Below are positions 25,162 through 33,091 of a DNA stretch of 64,000 nt, in pieces. The DNA lies in contig NZ_CP013862.1 in assembly GCF_001307805.1 (NCBI RefSeq), forward strand, positions 1,054,001-1,118,000, written 5' to 3'. The translations under genes were made by a program, and so were the position numbers. This stretch comes from Lentibacillus amyloliquefaciens. GTDB taxonomy: Bacteria > Bacillota > Bacilli > Bacillales > Amphibacillaceae. Numbering within the stretch: position 1 is the stretch's first letter; every line of letters begins with the position of its first letter. The notes under the pieces are model-generated. The model saw only the letters and a list, made by a program, of their open reading frames with translations. It had not been told where the DNA came from and did no database searches.

Positions 25162-26868
25162 TTATATACAATACAGGAAAAATAAGAAAGAGGCTGGGAC
25201 ATAACTAGCCAAAAATGACTTAAAAAAGGTTCCAATCATCAGTTTTTGATGGTTGGAACCTTTTTGATTTAAATGGTTGTTATTATCTAAGGTAGGATTT
25301 GTCTTTTTGGCGGTGTACTTTCTCAAGTTCACCGCCATGAATGCAAATCCTAATTCATTTTTCACTTTCTCCTGCCCCCTGACTGAGAAACGCGGGAAAC
25401 GCAAATTAGCCTTCAGAAATCCGAAGACTGGCTCCACATCGATTTTACGTCGCCCGTAAACTTCGCCAGTTTCTTCTTCCGAAAGCTGTTGTCTTGTGTA
25501 GGCTTTTTGGCTTTCCCACTTCGCGTTATAATAAATTTTCCGGTTATTCCCTTCCTTCGCTTTGGTGCATTGGGAACGCAGTGGGCACCCTGAACAGTCC
25601 TCACACTCGTAAACTCTGAAGGTCCGTGTATAGCCGTACCGGTCTGTTCGTTGGGATAGGTAACGGAATGTTACTTTTTGGTCATTCGGGCAGATAAAAT
25701 AATCGTTTTCCGTGTTATATTCCCAATTGGCGGAATGGAAAGGGTTATTTCTGTATTTCTTTTTCTTTTCTTTCCGGTATTGGTTGTATGTAATCAGGGG
25801 CGTGCGTTCCCGGTTCTCGAGGACGTCTTCGTAATTTTGTTCACTGCCATAACCTGCGTCAGCCACAATATACTTAGGCAGCTCAAAGTAACCTTCCTCA
25901 ATATGATCCAGGAAAGGAACGAAAGTACGTGTGTCCGTCGGGTTTGGGAATACATCGTAAGCGAGCGCGTATTGACCCTCTGTCGCAAGCTGCACATTAT
26001 AACCTGCTTTCAGCTGGCCGTTCCTCATATGGTCATCTTTCATGCGCATAAACGTGGCATCATGGTCTGTCTTGGAGTAACTGTTGCGTTCCCCGAAAAT
26101 TTTCATGTCCTGCTTATATTTCTGTTTGCGCACGACAAAGGCCCTGAACCGTTTGCGGTATTGTTTCGGTGCTTTACGTTCGGAACGAAGCTGTTTTCGT
26201 TCGCTTCCTTTTTCACGTGCCTCAATCTCTTTGTCATACGCTTCGACTTTCTCATCCAGTTTCTCAGCTATTTGCCTGAGTTCATCGGTGGATAATTCGT
26301 CCTCGCTTTCCCGTTCAATCTCCGGGATAATTTCGTTTTCCAGCAATTCATCATACATTTGATTGGACTTCTCCACCAATTTGGCGCTGTGTTTCTCTAT
26401 CGCTTTCCGCCAAACAAATGTGTATTTATTGGCATTCGCTTCAATCTTGGTCCCATCGATGAAAATCGCTTCTTCATCAATCTGTTTTTCCTGTACAAGC
26501 TGGCAGCGGAATTGGACGAAGCATTGACGCAATAACTCTTTAACCTCTGGATGCACACGAAATCGATTGATGGTGCGATACGTTGGTTCATATCCCTGAG
26601 CCAGCCACATCATACGGACACTGTCATGTAGTAATCCTTCGATCTTTCTGCCGGAGAAAACAGATTGCGTGTAAGCACATAAAATAATCTTCATCATCAT
26701 GCGCGGATGATAAGCTGGGTAGCCTGTTTCGCGCCGGAAACCTGTGAAGGCATCATCCGGGATAGTTTCCACGACGTCATTGACGGCATAGGCAATATCA
26801 TTTTCCTCTATTTTTATTTCTAAATCTAAAGGCAAAACCACTTGGTTCATGTTATAATGTTTAAACAT
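25162..26868 (-). CDS. IS1182-family transposase, intact
   Basis: This 568-residue DDE transposase has an N-terminal DUF772-like helical domain (about residues 15-110). Catalytic residues are Asp138 (FIDGTK), Asp337 (VADAGYG) and Glu479 (DVEPVFG). Between them is a charged helical insert (about 160-250), and a CxxCxxC...C cluster is at about 422-434. The ATG follows GGAGG. The element supplies no stop codon in this frame: translation crosses the internal terminator hairpin and the terminal inverted repeat, and ends 9 codons into host DNA at 25162. The last residues therefore depend on the insertion site. Confidence 0.93.
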   Translation of the reverse strand: MFKHYNMNQVVLPLDLEIKIEENDIAYAVNDVVETIPDDAFTGFRRETGYPAYHPRMMMKIILCAYTQSVFSGRKIEGLLHDSVRMMWLAQGYEPTYRTINRFRVHPEVKELLRQCFVQFRCQLVQEKQIDEEAIFIDGTKIEANANKYTFVWRKAIEKHSAKLVEKSNQMYDELLENEIIPEIERESEDELSTDELRQIAEKLDEKVEAYDKEIEAREKGSERKQLRSERKAPKQYRKRFRAFVVRKQKYKQDMKIFGERNSYSKTDHDATFMRMKDDHMRNGQLKAGYNVQLATEGQYALAYDVFPNPTDTRTFVPFLDHIEEGYFELPKYIVADAGYGSEQNYEDVLENRERTPLITYNQYRKEKKKKYRNNPFHSANWEYNTENDYFICPNDQKVTFRYLSQRTDRYGYTRTFRVYECEDCSGCPLRSQCTKAKEGNNRKIYYNAKWESQKAYTRQQLSEEETGEVYGRRKIDVEPVFGFLKANLRFPRFSVRGQEKVKNELGFAFMAVNLRKYTAKKTNPTLDNNNHLNQKGSNHQKLMIGTFFKSFLASYVPASFLFFLYCI

Positions 26869-27027
26869 AAGGATCCCTCCGATGGTTATTGTGTGGTTAC
26901 TTTAATTTTATCAGAGGCGATCCTTTTTGTTTACTAAAAATTAACGATAATATAAAAAAAGCGTGGTACATTACCTAATCGATAAGTACCACGCTTTTTC
27001 AATTTTACTGGGTTTTGTCCCAGCCTC
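25190..27027 (-). mobile_element. IS1182-type insertion sequence, copy 2
   Basis: A 1,838-bp element, one base longer than copy 1 and in opposite orientation, with the same 12-bp terminal repeats (25190-25201 and 27016-27027). The flanks GAAA and TTTC are reverse complements, so the empty site would read GAAATTTC. It lies between rpmG and yqgN without breaking either. Terminator-like hairpins sit near both ends (25222-25265, 26953-27000). Confidence 0.93.
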
Positions 27028-27043
27028 TTTCGAATTCAATTCA

Positions 27044-27193
27044 TTATTTCGTCTCACGATGCAATGTATGCTTTTTCAATCGTGGACTATATTTCATAAG
27101 CTCCAAACGTTCAGGGTTTGTACGCTTATTTTTTGTACTGATATAGTTACGGTCGCCTGTTTCTGTACAAGCCAATGTAATGTTTACGCGCAT
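27044..27193 (-). CDS. rpmG: Ribosomal protein bL33, zinc-free form
   Basis: This 49-residue large-subunit protein starts at MRVNITLAC with GGAGGG upstream. Of the four zinc cysteines of the usual C+ form, only the first remains (CTET instead of CxxC, SPRLKK instead of CxxC), so this protein should not bind zinc. A longer open frame upstream is not supported. The gene ends 17 bp from IS copy 2. Confidence 0.95.
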   Translation of the reverse strand: MRVNITLACTETGDRNYISTKNKRTNPERLELMKYSPRLKKHTLHRETK

Positions 27194-27375
27194 TTGGTTT
27201 CCCTCCAGACAATTCATACTGCTTTTAAAAGATATCATTTATGACATTTCAGACTTTAACTATAATAGCAGATGTTCAAGAAAGATTCAAGACAGCGTAT
27301 TATAAAAAATTGATTATTTCTCTTTTTTATAATTTATGTTATAACTGTATTGATAGATGAATGGAGGGAAGAAAC

Positions 27376-27597
27376 ATGATGTATGCAATCATTTCCATTA
27401 TCGTCATTGCAGTGGTTCTGCTCATATTATCGTTTTTTATGAACGATAAATTCGATAATCTGGAAAGTGAAATTGAACAACTATCAATATCAACGATGCA
27501 GGAAAACTATCAAATGAAGAAAAAAATAAAAGTTTTGGAAGAGGAACTGCTGACAGATGACTATTCCAATAACATGAGACATAATTCCGATAAATAG
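27376..27597 (+). CDS. Small membrane-anchored coiled-coil protein, unknown
   Basis: This 73-residue protein has one N-terminal membrane helix ([18 protein letters not shown]) followed by a likely coiled coil ([31 protein letters not shown]). GGAGGGAA sits 6 bases before the ATG at 27376. It is 21 bp upstream of the next gene and probably cotranscribed with it. I do not recognise the family. The topology recalls small division or spore-coat-associated proteins, but nothing specific supports that. Confidence 0.72.
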   Translation: MMYAIISIIVIAVVLLILSFFMNDKFDNLESEIEQLSISTMQENYQMKKKIKVLEEELLTDDYSNNMRHNSDK

Positions 27598-27618
27598 ACA
27601 GAAAGTTAGGGGAAAAAT

Positions 27619-28155
27619 ATGAAACAAACCATTCGTTCATTCGCCATCGGTCTGTTGACAGCCAGTCTCGTTTTGCTTGGAGTTTTTTACTTTGCGGATT
27701 ATTCCCAATCGGAAACCCAAAGCAATTTATCCACAGAAGAGATGATTGAAACCGTTGAATCAGAAGGTTATCATGTGCTGACAGAATCCGAATACATTTC
27801 CGTATCAGTTCAATCAGATAATAATTCAGAAACAGCAGATAACGAAGACAGTTCGCAAGAGAATACATCTGATGAGGCGGACACAAATGAAAATAATAAC
27901 ACTGAAGAAGAGCAGGAAGAAAACTCCGAGGATGCTGAAGAAACTGACCAGACCAGTTATACACTGACAATAGAATCCGGTGTCATTCCATCTGAGGTCA
28001 GTCAAACGCTTGAAGACAATAACATCATTGATGATGCTGAGTCATTTACAACGTTTATGGAAGATGAAGAATACAGTCAATTAATTCAGCTTGGAGAATT
28101 TGAACTTTCGAGTGATATGGATCATAATGAAATAGCCGAAACGATAACAAATTAA
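27619..28155 (+). CDS. Membrane-anchored protein with MltG/YceG-like C-terminal domain (YqzC-like)
   Basis: This 178-residue protein has one N-terminal membrane helix (IRSFAIGLLTASLVLLGVFYF), then a very acidic low-complexity linker rich in Asn, Glu and Asp (about residues 68-112). The C-terminal domain (YTLTIESGVIPSEVSQTLED onward) resembles the LysM-like part of YceG/MltG. It lacks the catalytic part of MltG, so it may bind cell wall without cleaving it. The position between rpmG and the pst genes matches small yqz genes of B. subtilis. The linker composition is unusual beside its neighbours. Confidence 0.72.
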   Translation: MKQTIRSFAIGLLTASLVLLGVFYFADYSQSETQSNLSTEEMIETVESEGYHVLTESEYISVSVQSDNNSETADNEDSSQENTSDEADTNENNNTEEEQEENSEDAEETDQTSYTLTIESGVIPSEVSQTLEDNNIIDDAESFTTFMEDEEYSQLIQLGEFELSSDMDHNEIAETITN

Positions 28156-28186
28156 GCTGTATTATCTTGAATAATACAGCTTTTTT
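28154..28186 (+). terminator. Terminator after the YqzC-like gene
   Basis: AAGCTGTATTAT pairs with ATAATACAGCTT, a 12-bp stem followed by TTTTT. It starts within the stop codon. Confidence 0.88.
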
Positions 28187-28213
28187 CTGGTGTTAAGACA
28201 AGAACCTCTTTAG

Positions 28214-28870
28214 TCAATTTAATTTATACGATTCCCCTTTGACGAGATATAAAATACTCTCTCCTATATTTGTAATATGATCAGCAAATCGTTCAATATA
28301 CCGTGCACAGAAAGCCATCTGCATGATATACTGGATTTTTTCCGGATTGGTAGCTGTTTCATTTAATATATCTTGGATGATCGATTCATATAATTGATCG
28401 ACCTGGTCATCCATAGCCGATAATTTGCCGGCAATCGAAATATCATCATAATGGAACGCCCTGGTTGCGGTCTTATTCATATCAATGGCCATATCCCGCA
28501 TTTCTTTAATCCTCGGATGGACCGTCAAAAGATGACCCTCTCCAAGGTGAATGGTTGATTTGGCAATGTTTTTAGCATTATCAGCCATACGTTCTACGTC
28601 AGCTGTTATTTGCAGAGCGACCACTAACCGACGTAGGTCCGTTGCAACCGGCTGCTGTTTAGCAATTAATAAAATCGTCTGATCGTTAATCGCATGTTCC
28701 TGTTTATCGATCATCTTGTCGTTTTCAATAACTTCCTTTGCCAGGATTATGTCCTGGTTATACAACGCATCGACTGCTTCACGTAAGGCTTTCACCGCCG
28801 TATTCGACAATGCAATGATGTCTTCTTTAATATTATTTAAATCCGTTTCAAACTGCTCTCTGGCAACCAT
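28214..28870 (-). CDS. phoU: Phosphate signalling protein PhoU
   Basis: This 218-residue all-helical protein has two PhoU repeats (about residues 15-105 and 120-205), each with the acidic metal-binding pattern (for example ENDKMIDKQEHAI and ADVERMADNAKNIA). In other bacteria PhoU links the Pst transporter to a PhoR-type kinase and limits phosphate uptake. It is the last gene of pstS-pstC-pstA-pstB-phoU. B. subtilis lacks phoU in its pst operon and has two pstB genes; here there is one pstB plus phoU. Confidence 0.96.
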   Translation of the reverse strand: MVAREQFETDLNNIKEDIIALSNTAVKALREAVDALYNQDIILAKEVIENDKMIDKQEHAINDQTILLIAKQQPVATDLRRLVVALQITADVERMADNAKNIAKSTIHLGEGHLLTVHPRIKEMRDMAIDMNKTATRAFHYDDISIAGKLSAMDDQVDQLYESIIQDILNETATNPEKIQYIMQMAFCARYIERFADHITNIGESILYLVKGESYKLN

Positions 28871-28890
28871 TAAAATCCTCCTTTATACAC

Positions 28891-29712
28891 TTAGCCGAAG
28901 CGGCCGGTGATGTAATCCTCTGTACGTTTATCATCAGGATTGGAGAAAAGTTTATCGGTGTTGCTGTATTCAATCACTTCTCCATTCAAGAAAAATGCCG
29001 TTTTATCCGAAATCCGGGCAGCTTGCTGCATGTTATGCGTGACAATAGCGATACTGTAATCCTTCTTCAAGGTTTGGATAAGCTCCTCAATCTTGGTGGT
29101 CGATATCGGGTCCAGAGCTGACGTCGGCTCATCCATCAAAATCACATCAGGTTCAATCGCCAGGCATCTGGCAATGCAAAGACGCTGCTGCTGTCCGCCA
29201 GACAGACCGAATGCATTCTCATTTAATCGATCTTTCACTTCATCCCATAGGGCTGCACCTTTAAGACTTTTTTCAACAATCTCATCAAGAACTTTCTTTT
29301 TCTTAATACCGTGCGTTTTCGGTCCGTAAACAACATTTTCATAGATTGATTTTGGAAAAGGATTCGGATTTTGAAATACCATACCGACGCTTGTTCTCAA
29401 ATCTTCCACTTTGTATTTCGGACTAAAAATATCCTGGCTATCATATTTAATGCTTCCACTCATTTTAACGGATGGCACCAATTCAACCAACCGATTCAAT
29501 GACTTGATAAACGTTGATTTGCCACAGCCGGACGGTCCAATGATTGCTGTCACTTTATTCATGGGGATTTCCAATTGCACGTCATAAAGTGCCTGGTCAT
29601 CTCCGTACCATAGATTAAAATTATCAATTGAATAAATGGTTTTAGTTTCTTCCTTAACCGGTTCATTTGTGTTGACTATTGATACATGCTTACTCTCTGC
29701 TGCTGTACTCAT
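28891..29712 (-). CDS. pstB: Phosphate ABC transporter ATP-binding protein PstB
   Basis: This 273-residue ATPase has Walker [12 protein letters not shown], a Q-loop in [12 protein letters not shown], the signature [16 protein letters not shown], Walker [13 protein letters not shown] and the switch His in VTHNM. It drives phosphate import through PstCA. About 25 N-terminal residues extend beyond the usual ABC start. The gap to phoU is 20 bp. Confidence 0.97.
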   Translation of the reverse strand: MSTAAESKHVSIVNTNEPVKEETKTIYSIDNFNLWYGDDQALYDVQLEIPMNKVTAIIGPSGCGKSTFIKSLNRLVELVPSVKMSGSIKYDSQDIFSPKYKVEDLRTSVGMVFQNPNPFPKSIYENVVYGPKTHGIKKKKVLDEIVEKSLKGAALWDEVKDRLNENAFGLSGGQQQRLCIARCLAIEPDVILMDEPTSALDPISTTKIEELIQTLKKDYSIAIVTHNMQQAARISDKTAFFLNGEVIEYSNTDKLFSNPDDKRTEDYITGRFG

Positions 29713-29732
29713 GATTAAAAACCTCCCGATTA

Positions 29733-30608
29733 TTAGCTTTTTGAAAATTTATTTCGTATAAATATAGCGATTGAATTCATAAGCAGTAATATGACCAGCA
29801 AGACAATAATGCCCGTTGATGCCACCAGGTGGAACTCTTCCTGGGGTCTTCCGGTCCAATTGAATATTTGGATTGGCAATACCGTAAAACTCGACCAAAT
29901 ATTTTCCGGCAAATAGGCAACAAATGACAGCGCGCCTATCATCAATAACGGGGCCGTTTCCCCGATTGCCCGTGACAATGCCAATATACCACCCGTCAAA
30001 ATGCCGGGAATGGCTGCCGGCAACACAATACGCCGGATGGTTTGCCACCTTGTAGCCCCCATAGCATACGAAGCTTCATACTGACTTTTAGGGATGGCGC
30101 GTATCGCTTCCTGAGAAGACACAACGATAATTGGCAGTATTAACAGGCTCATCGTCAGACCGCCGGCCATAACGCTTCTGCCCATCTCCATCAATCGTAC
30201 AAAAACAGTCAGACCCAACAAACCAAATACAACGGAAGGAACACCCGCAAGGTTTGAAATATTCATTCGAATAAAACGTGTGAACATATTCTCTTTGGCA
30301 TATTCTTCAAGATAGATAGCTGTTCCGACACCAAGCATCAGAGATATAGGAGCTGTCACTGCCATCAGCCATAACGAACCTGCAATGGCTGCCTTTATCC
30401 CAGCCTCTTCAGGGAAACGTGATGCAAAATTTGTGAAAAAGCTCCAATCCAAATAAGGGATACCTTCCGAAAATATGCGATATAGCAATACAACCAGAAC
30501 AACGATACCAAATGCTGCAGCTAAAAAGAACAACTGCCGCATAATCTGGTTACTGATGATTCGCTTATTCATTTTATTTTGAACAATTTGTTTATCGACC
30601 AGATTCAT
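29733..30608 (-). CDS. pstA: Phosphate ABC transporter permease PstA
   Basis: This 291-residue permease has six predicted membrane helices. The EAA-type loop is seen around [20 protein letters not shown] (about residues 175-195), which contacts PstB. It begins one base after the pstC stop, so the pair is coupled. Confidence 0.96.
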   Translation of the reverse strand: MNLVDKQIVQNKMNKRIISNQIMRQLFFLAAAFGIVVLVVLLYRIFSEGIPYLDWSFFTNFASRFPEEAGIKAAIAGSLWLMAVTAPISLMLGVGTAIYLEEYAKENMFTRFIRMNISNLAGVPSVVFGLLGLTVFVRLMEMGRSVMAGGLTMSLLILPIIVVSSQEAIRAIPKSQYEASYAMGATRWQTIRRIVLPAAIPGILTGGILALSRAIGETAPLLMIGALSFVAYLPENIWSSFTVLPIQIFNWTGRPQEEFHLVASTGIIVLLVILLLMNSIAIFIRNKFSKS

Positions 30609-30609
30609 A

Positions 30610-31536
30610 TTAGTAATCCTCCTTGAAACGACGGGAGATATATTGTGATAAGAGATTCATAATCAGAGTGAAAACAAATAGCGTCATGCCCACCGCATAT
30701 ATGCTGTAGTAAGTGGTGGATCCATAGGATGCATCCCCCAGTGTTACTTGAACAATATATCCGGTCATTGTCTGAATCGATTCGGTGACATCTGTCGTAA
30801 GCTTGGGCGTTGAACCGGCGGCTACAGATACGATCATGGTTTCACCGATTGCCCGGGATAATCCCAATACAAATGACGCAATAATGCCAGACAGTGCTGC
30901 CGGAACAACAACTTTCATTGCCACTTCCAGTCTTGTTGATCCCATTGCCAGGGCACCTTCCCTCATGACATTAGGTACAGAACTCATCGCATCTTCTGAA
31001 AGTGATGCAATCATCGGGATAATCATAATACCTACAACAATTCCGGGACTAAGTGCATTGAAAATAGGCAAATCATCAATGACCAGCTGAAACATTGGTG
31101 TCACAAAGGTCAAGGCAAAGAAACCATAGACAATTGTCGGAATGCCGGCGAGAATTTCCAAAACAGGTTTGACAACTTTCCGCACTTTATTCGATGCAAA
31201 TTCACTTAAATAAATAGCTGATGCCAGGCCGATTGGTATCGCAACAATCATGGCAATGACTGTGATCAATAATGTTCCGGAGATTAATGGAAGAATTCCA
31301 TAACTGGCATTTTCACCAAATGGCCACCATTGTGTGCCGGTAATAAATTCCGTGAATGAAACACGGTTGAAAAACGTGATGGTTTCCACTAATAACGTAA
31401 GAATAATACCGATTGTTGTTAAGATAGATATAATGGCACACAGCAAAAAGAATACTGGTGCTGATTTTTCCAGCAATCGGGGAAGAATTTGATTTGATTT
31501 CTTTTGCTTCATCATGTCTTTAACATTTACAGCCAT
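30610..31536 (-). CDS. pstC: Phosphate ABC transporter permease PstC
   Basis: This 308-residue permease has about six membrane helices and the coupling loop GALAMGSTRLEVAMKVVVPA. The first helix sits after a basic cytosolic start (MKQKKSNQILPR). The 246-bp gap to pstS upstream is unusually long for a pst operon and contains repeat copy A2 and a stem-loop. Confidence 0.96.
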   Translation of the reverse strand: MAVNVKDMMKQKKSNQILPRLLEKSAPVFFLLCAIISILTTIGIILTLLVETITFFNRVSFTEFITGTQWWPFGENASYGILPLISGTLLITVIAMIVAIPIGLASAIYLSEFASNKVRKVVKPVLEILAGIPTIVYGFFALTFVTPMFQLVIDDLPIFNALSPGIVVGIMIIPMIASLSEDAMSSVPNVMREGALAMGSTRLEVAMKVVVPAALSGIIASFVLGLSRAIGETMIVSVAAGSTPKLTTDVTESIQTMTGYIVQVTLGDASYGSTTYYSIYAVGMTLFVFTLIMNLLSQYISRRFKEDY

Positions 31537-31552
31537 AATAATCTCCTCTTTT

Positions 31553-31675
31553 TATAAAGTGAATCTTCAATCAGTGGGGGTTTTTCCTACTGATTGTTAG
31601 ATGAACGAATCGGACATTTAGGGACAGTTAGCCGCCGTACTTTGACGGCTTACTGTCCTTTACATGCGGGATAAA
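31553..31675 (-). repeat. Dispersed repeat family A, copy 2, inside the pst operon
   Basis: Read on the minus strand it has the same left block (TTTATCCCGCATGTAA, 31675-31660) and right block (AATGTCCGATTCG to TTCACTTTATA) as 14177-14340. Its middle is different: a hairpin GGACAGT...ACTGTCC enclosing AGCCG/CGGC. It lies in the transcribed pstS-pstC spacer, so its hairpins will be in the pst mRNA and could reduce read-through or set relative PstS/PstC levels. Confidence 0.85.
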
Positions 31676-31713
31676 AATCCGGGCAAAAATGAATGTCATT
31701 AAAAACGAGGAAA

Positions 31714-31746
31714 GTGAGGAAAAGGTTCTGCACGAACTTTCCTCAC
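31714..31746 (-). promoter_or_regulatory. Stem-loop between pstS and pstC
   Basis: GTGAGGAAA (31714-31722) pairs with TTTCCTCAC (31738-31746). No T-run follows on the minus strand, so it is more likely an mRNA-stabilising or attenuating hairpin after pstS than a full terminator. A large excess of binding protein over permease is normal for such operons. Confidence 0.55.
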
Positions 31747-31782
31747 AATTCACCTGTATTTTATAAATTGTTCGTTCGTAGT

Positions 31783-32787
31783 TTATTTTCCTGCGATTTC
31801 ATCCAATTTTTTCAATGCATCTTCATAGGCACTGTCAGGTTTAGCAACATAGCCTACTGCTTCTGCCATTTCACCTGCATTTTCAAGTGCATACTTTGCA
31901 AAATTGTAGACTGATTCATTATTCTCTACTGCTTCATTTTTCACATAGACGAATAATGGTCTTGAAAAAGGATTATAGTCTCCTGACTGAACGGTTTCCT
32001 GATCCGGTGTAACTGCTTCACCACTGTCGTTTACGATAGGTACAGCTTTCAGACTATCCTTGTTTTCAGCATAATATGCATATCCGAAGTAACTGATAGC
32101 ATTTTTAGATCCTGTTACACCTTGTACAAGAACGTTGTCATCTTCAGATAATGAAGCATCTTGACGAATCTGTCCTTCTTCTCCAAGTACAACTTCACTG
32201 AAGTAATCGAATGTGCCGGAATCAGCGCCAGGGCTGTAAAATTCAATTTCTTCTTCCGGCCATCCTTCTCTGACATCTGCCCATGTAGTCACACCGCCGT
32301 CTGCTGACCACATTTTATTCAGTTCTTCAACTGTCAGCTGATCAACCCAGTCATTTTCCTGATTTACCACAATTGACAGGCCATCAAGTGCAATCTCAAA
32401 TTCAGTGTATTCAATACCAGCATCTTCAAGTGCCTGCTTTTCTTCTTCTTTAATCGGACGGGAAGCATTTGAAATGTGCGTTTCACCTGCAGCGAACTTT
32501 TCAAAACCGCCGCCGCTTCCGGAAGTACCAATGTTCACGCGAGCATCCGGGTTTTCCTTTTGATATTCTTCAGCGACAGCTTCCATTATAGGAAATACCG
32601 TGGATGAGCCATCGACCAGTACTTCAGTTGTCTCACTTTCTGATTCACTATTGCCTTCTCCACTGGTGCTTTCTTCTGTATTGCTGCTTGAGGCTTCATC
32701 CCCGCTGCCTTCTGCATTGCCGCATGCTGCTAAAACAACGAGCAACAGAGACATCGCTAATAATACCAGTAATGCTCTTGACTTCAT
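31783..32787 (-). CDS. pstS: Phosphate-binding lipoprotein PstS
   Basis: This 334-residue lipoprotein has the signal and lipobox LLVVLAAC (Cys at about residue 20), then an acidic Ser/Glu/Gly-rich linker and the type II periplasmic-binding fold. Phosphate-contact motifs are DGSSTVFPI, GTSGSGGGF and SPGADSGTFDYF. The start is MKSRALL at 32787, with GGGGG upstream. It is the first gene of the pst operon, behind a Pho box. Confidence 0.96.
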   Translation of the reverse strand: MKSRALLVLLAMSLLLVVLAACGNAEGSGDEASSSNTEESTSGEGNSESESETTEVLVDGSSTVFPIMEAVAEEYQKENPDARVNIGTSGSGGGFEKFAAGETHISNASRPIKEEEKQALEDAGIEYTEFEIALDGLSIVVNQENDWVDQLTVEELNKMWSADGGVTTWADVREGWPEEEIEFYSPGADSGTFDYFSEVVLGEEGQIRQDASLSEDDNVLVQGVTGSKNAISYFGYAYYAENKDSLKAVPIVNDSGEAVTPDQETVQSGDYNPFSRPLFVYVKNEAVENNESVYNFAKYALENAGEMAEAVGYVAKPDSAYEDALKKLDEIAGK

Positions 32788-32867
32788 GTTTTTGCCCCCT
32801 AATGGTTGGTATTTGTCAGAAAAGATTTTGTGTTTTCTTCCCTGCAATTCTTATAATAACGAATGAG

Positions 32868-32906
32868 TGTTAACCACCTATTAATTCAATGTTAATATTA
32901 TGTAAA
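32868..32906 (-). promoter_or_regulatory. Pho box (PhoP-binding repeats) of the pst operon
   Basis: On the minus strand four hexamers, TTTACA, TTAACA, TTAATA and TTAACA, follow each other with exactly 5 bp between them (32906 to 32868). This matches the TT(A/T)ACA direct repeats bound by PhoP dimers in Bacillus. A TATTAT -10-like box (32858-32853) lies 9 bp downstream. This supports phosphate-starvation induction. Confidence 0.88.
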
Positions 32907-32955
32907 GTTCATAGATTAGTTGAATTGGTTTCTCGTCCTGCATTCGTTTGTCAGA

Positions 32956-32992
32956 CAAAAAAACGGGGTATTATTTTAAATTAGCCCCGTTT
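32956..32992 (-). terminator. Second terminator between pbpA and pstS
   Basis: AAACGGGGCTA pairs with TACCCCGTTT on the minus strand, followed by a T-run (32963-32957). It backs up the terminator at 33036-33078. Confidence 0.8.
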
Positions 32993-33035
32993 CGATTATA
33001 TAGTGTTATAGAAATGTATTCCTTTTTAAAAAAGC

Positions 33036-33078
33036 ACAAAAAAAATAGCCTAAACGCTTTAATATGCGTTTAGGCTAT
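33036..33078 (-). terminator. Terminator of pbpA
   Basis: ATAGCCTAAACGC pairs with GCGTTTAGGCTAT, a 13-bp perfect stem followed by TTTTTTTT on the minus strand. Confidence 0.92.
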
Positions 33079-33091
33079 TGCAGAGACAAGA

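Noticed and set aside
1857..25189. The IS-flanked 23-kb block as a composite transposon
   Set aside because: The content is conserved core genome in ancestral order, and one IS has a broken transposase; no direct repeats flank the whole unit.
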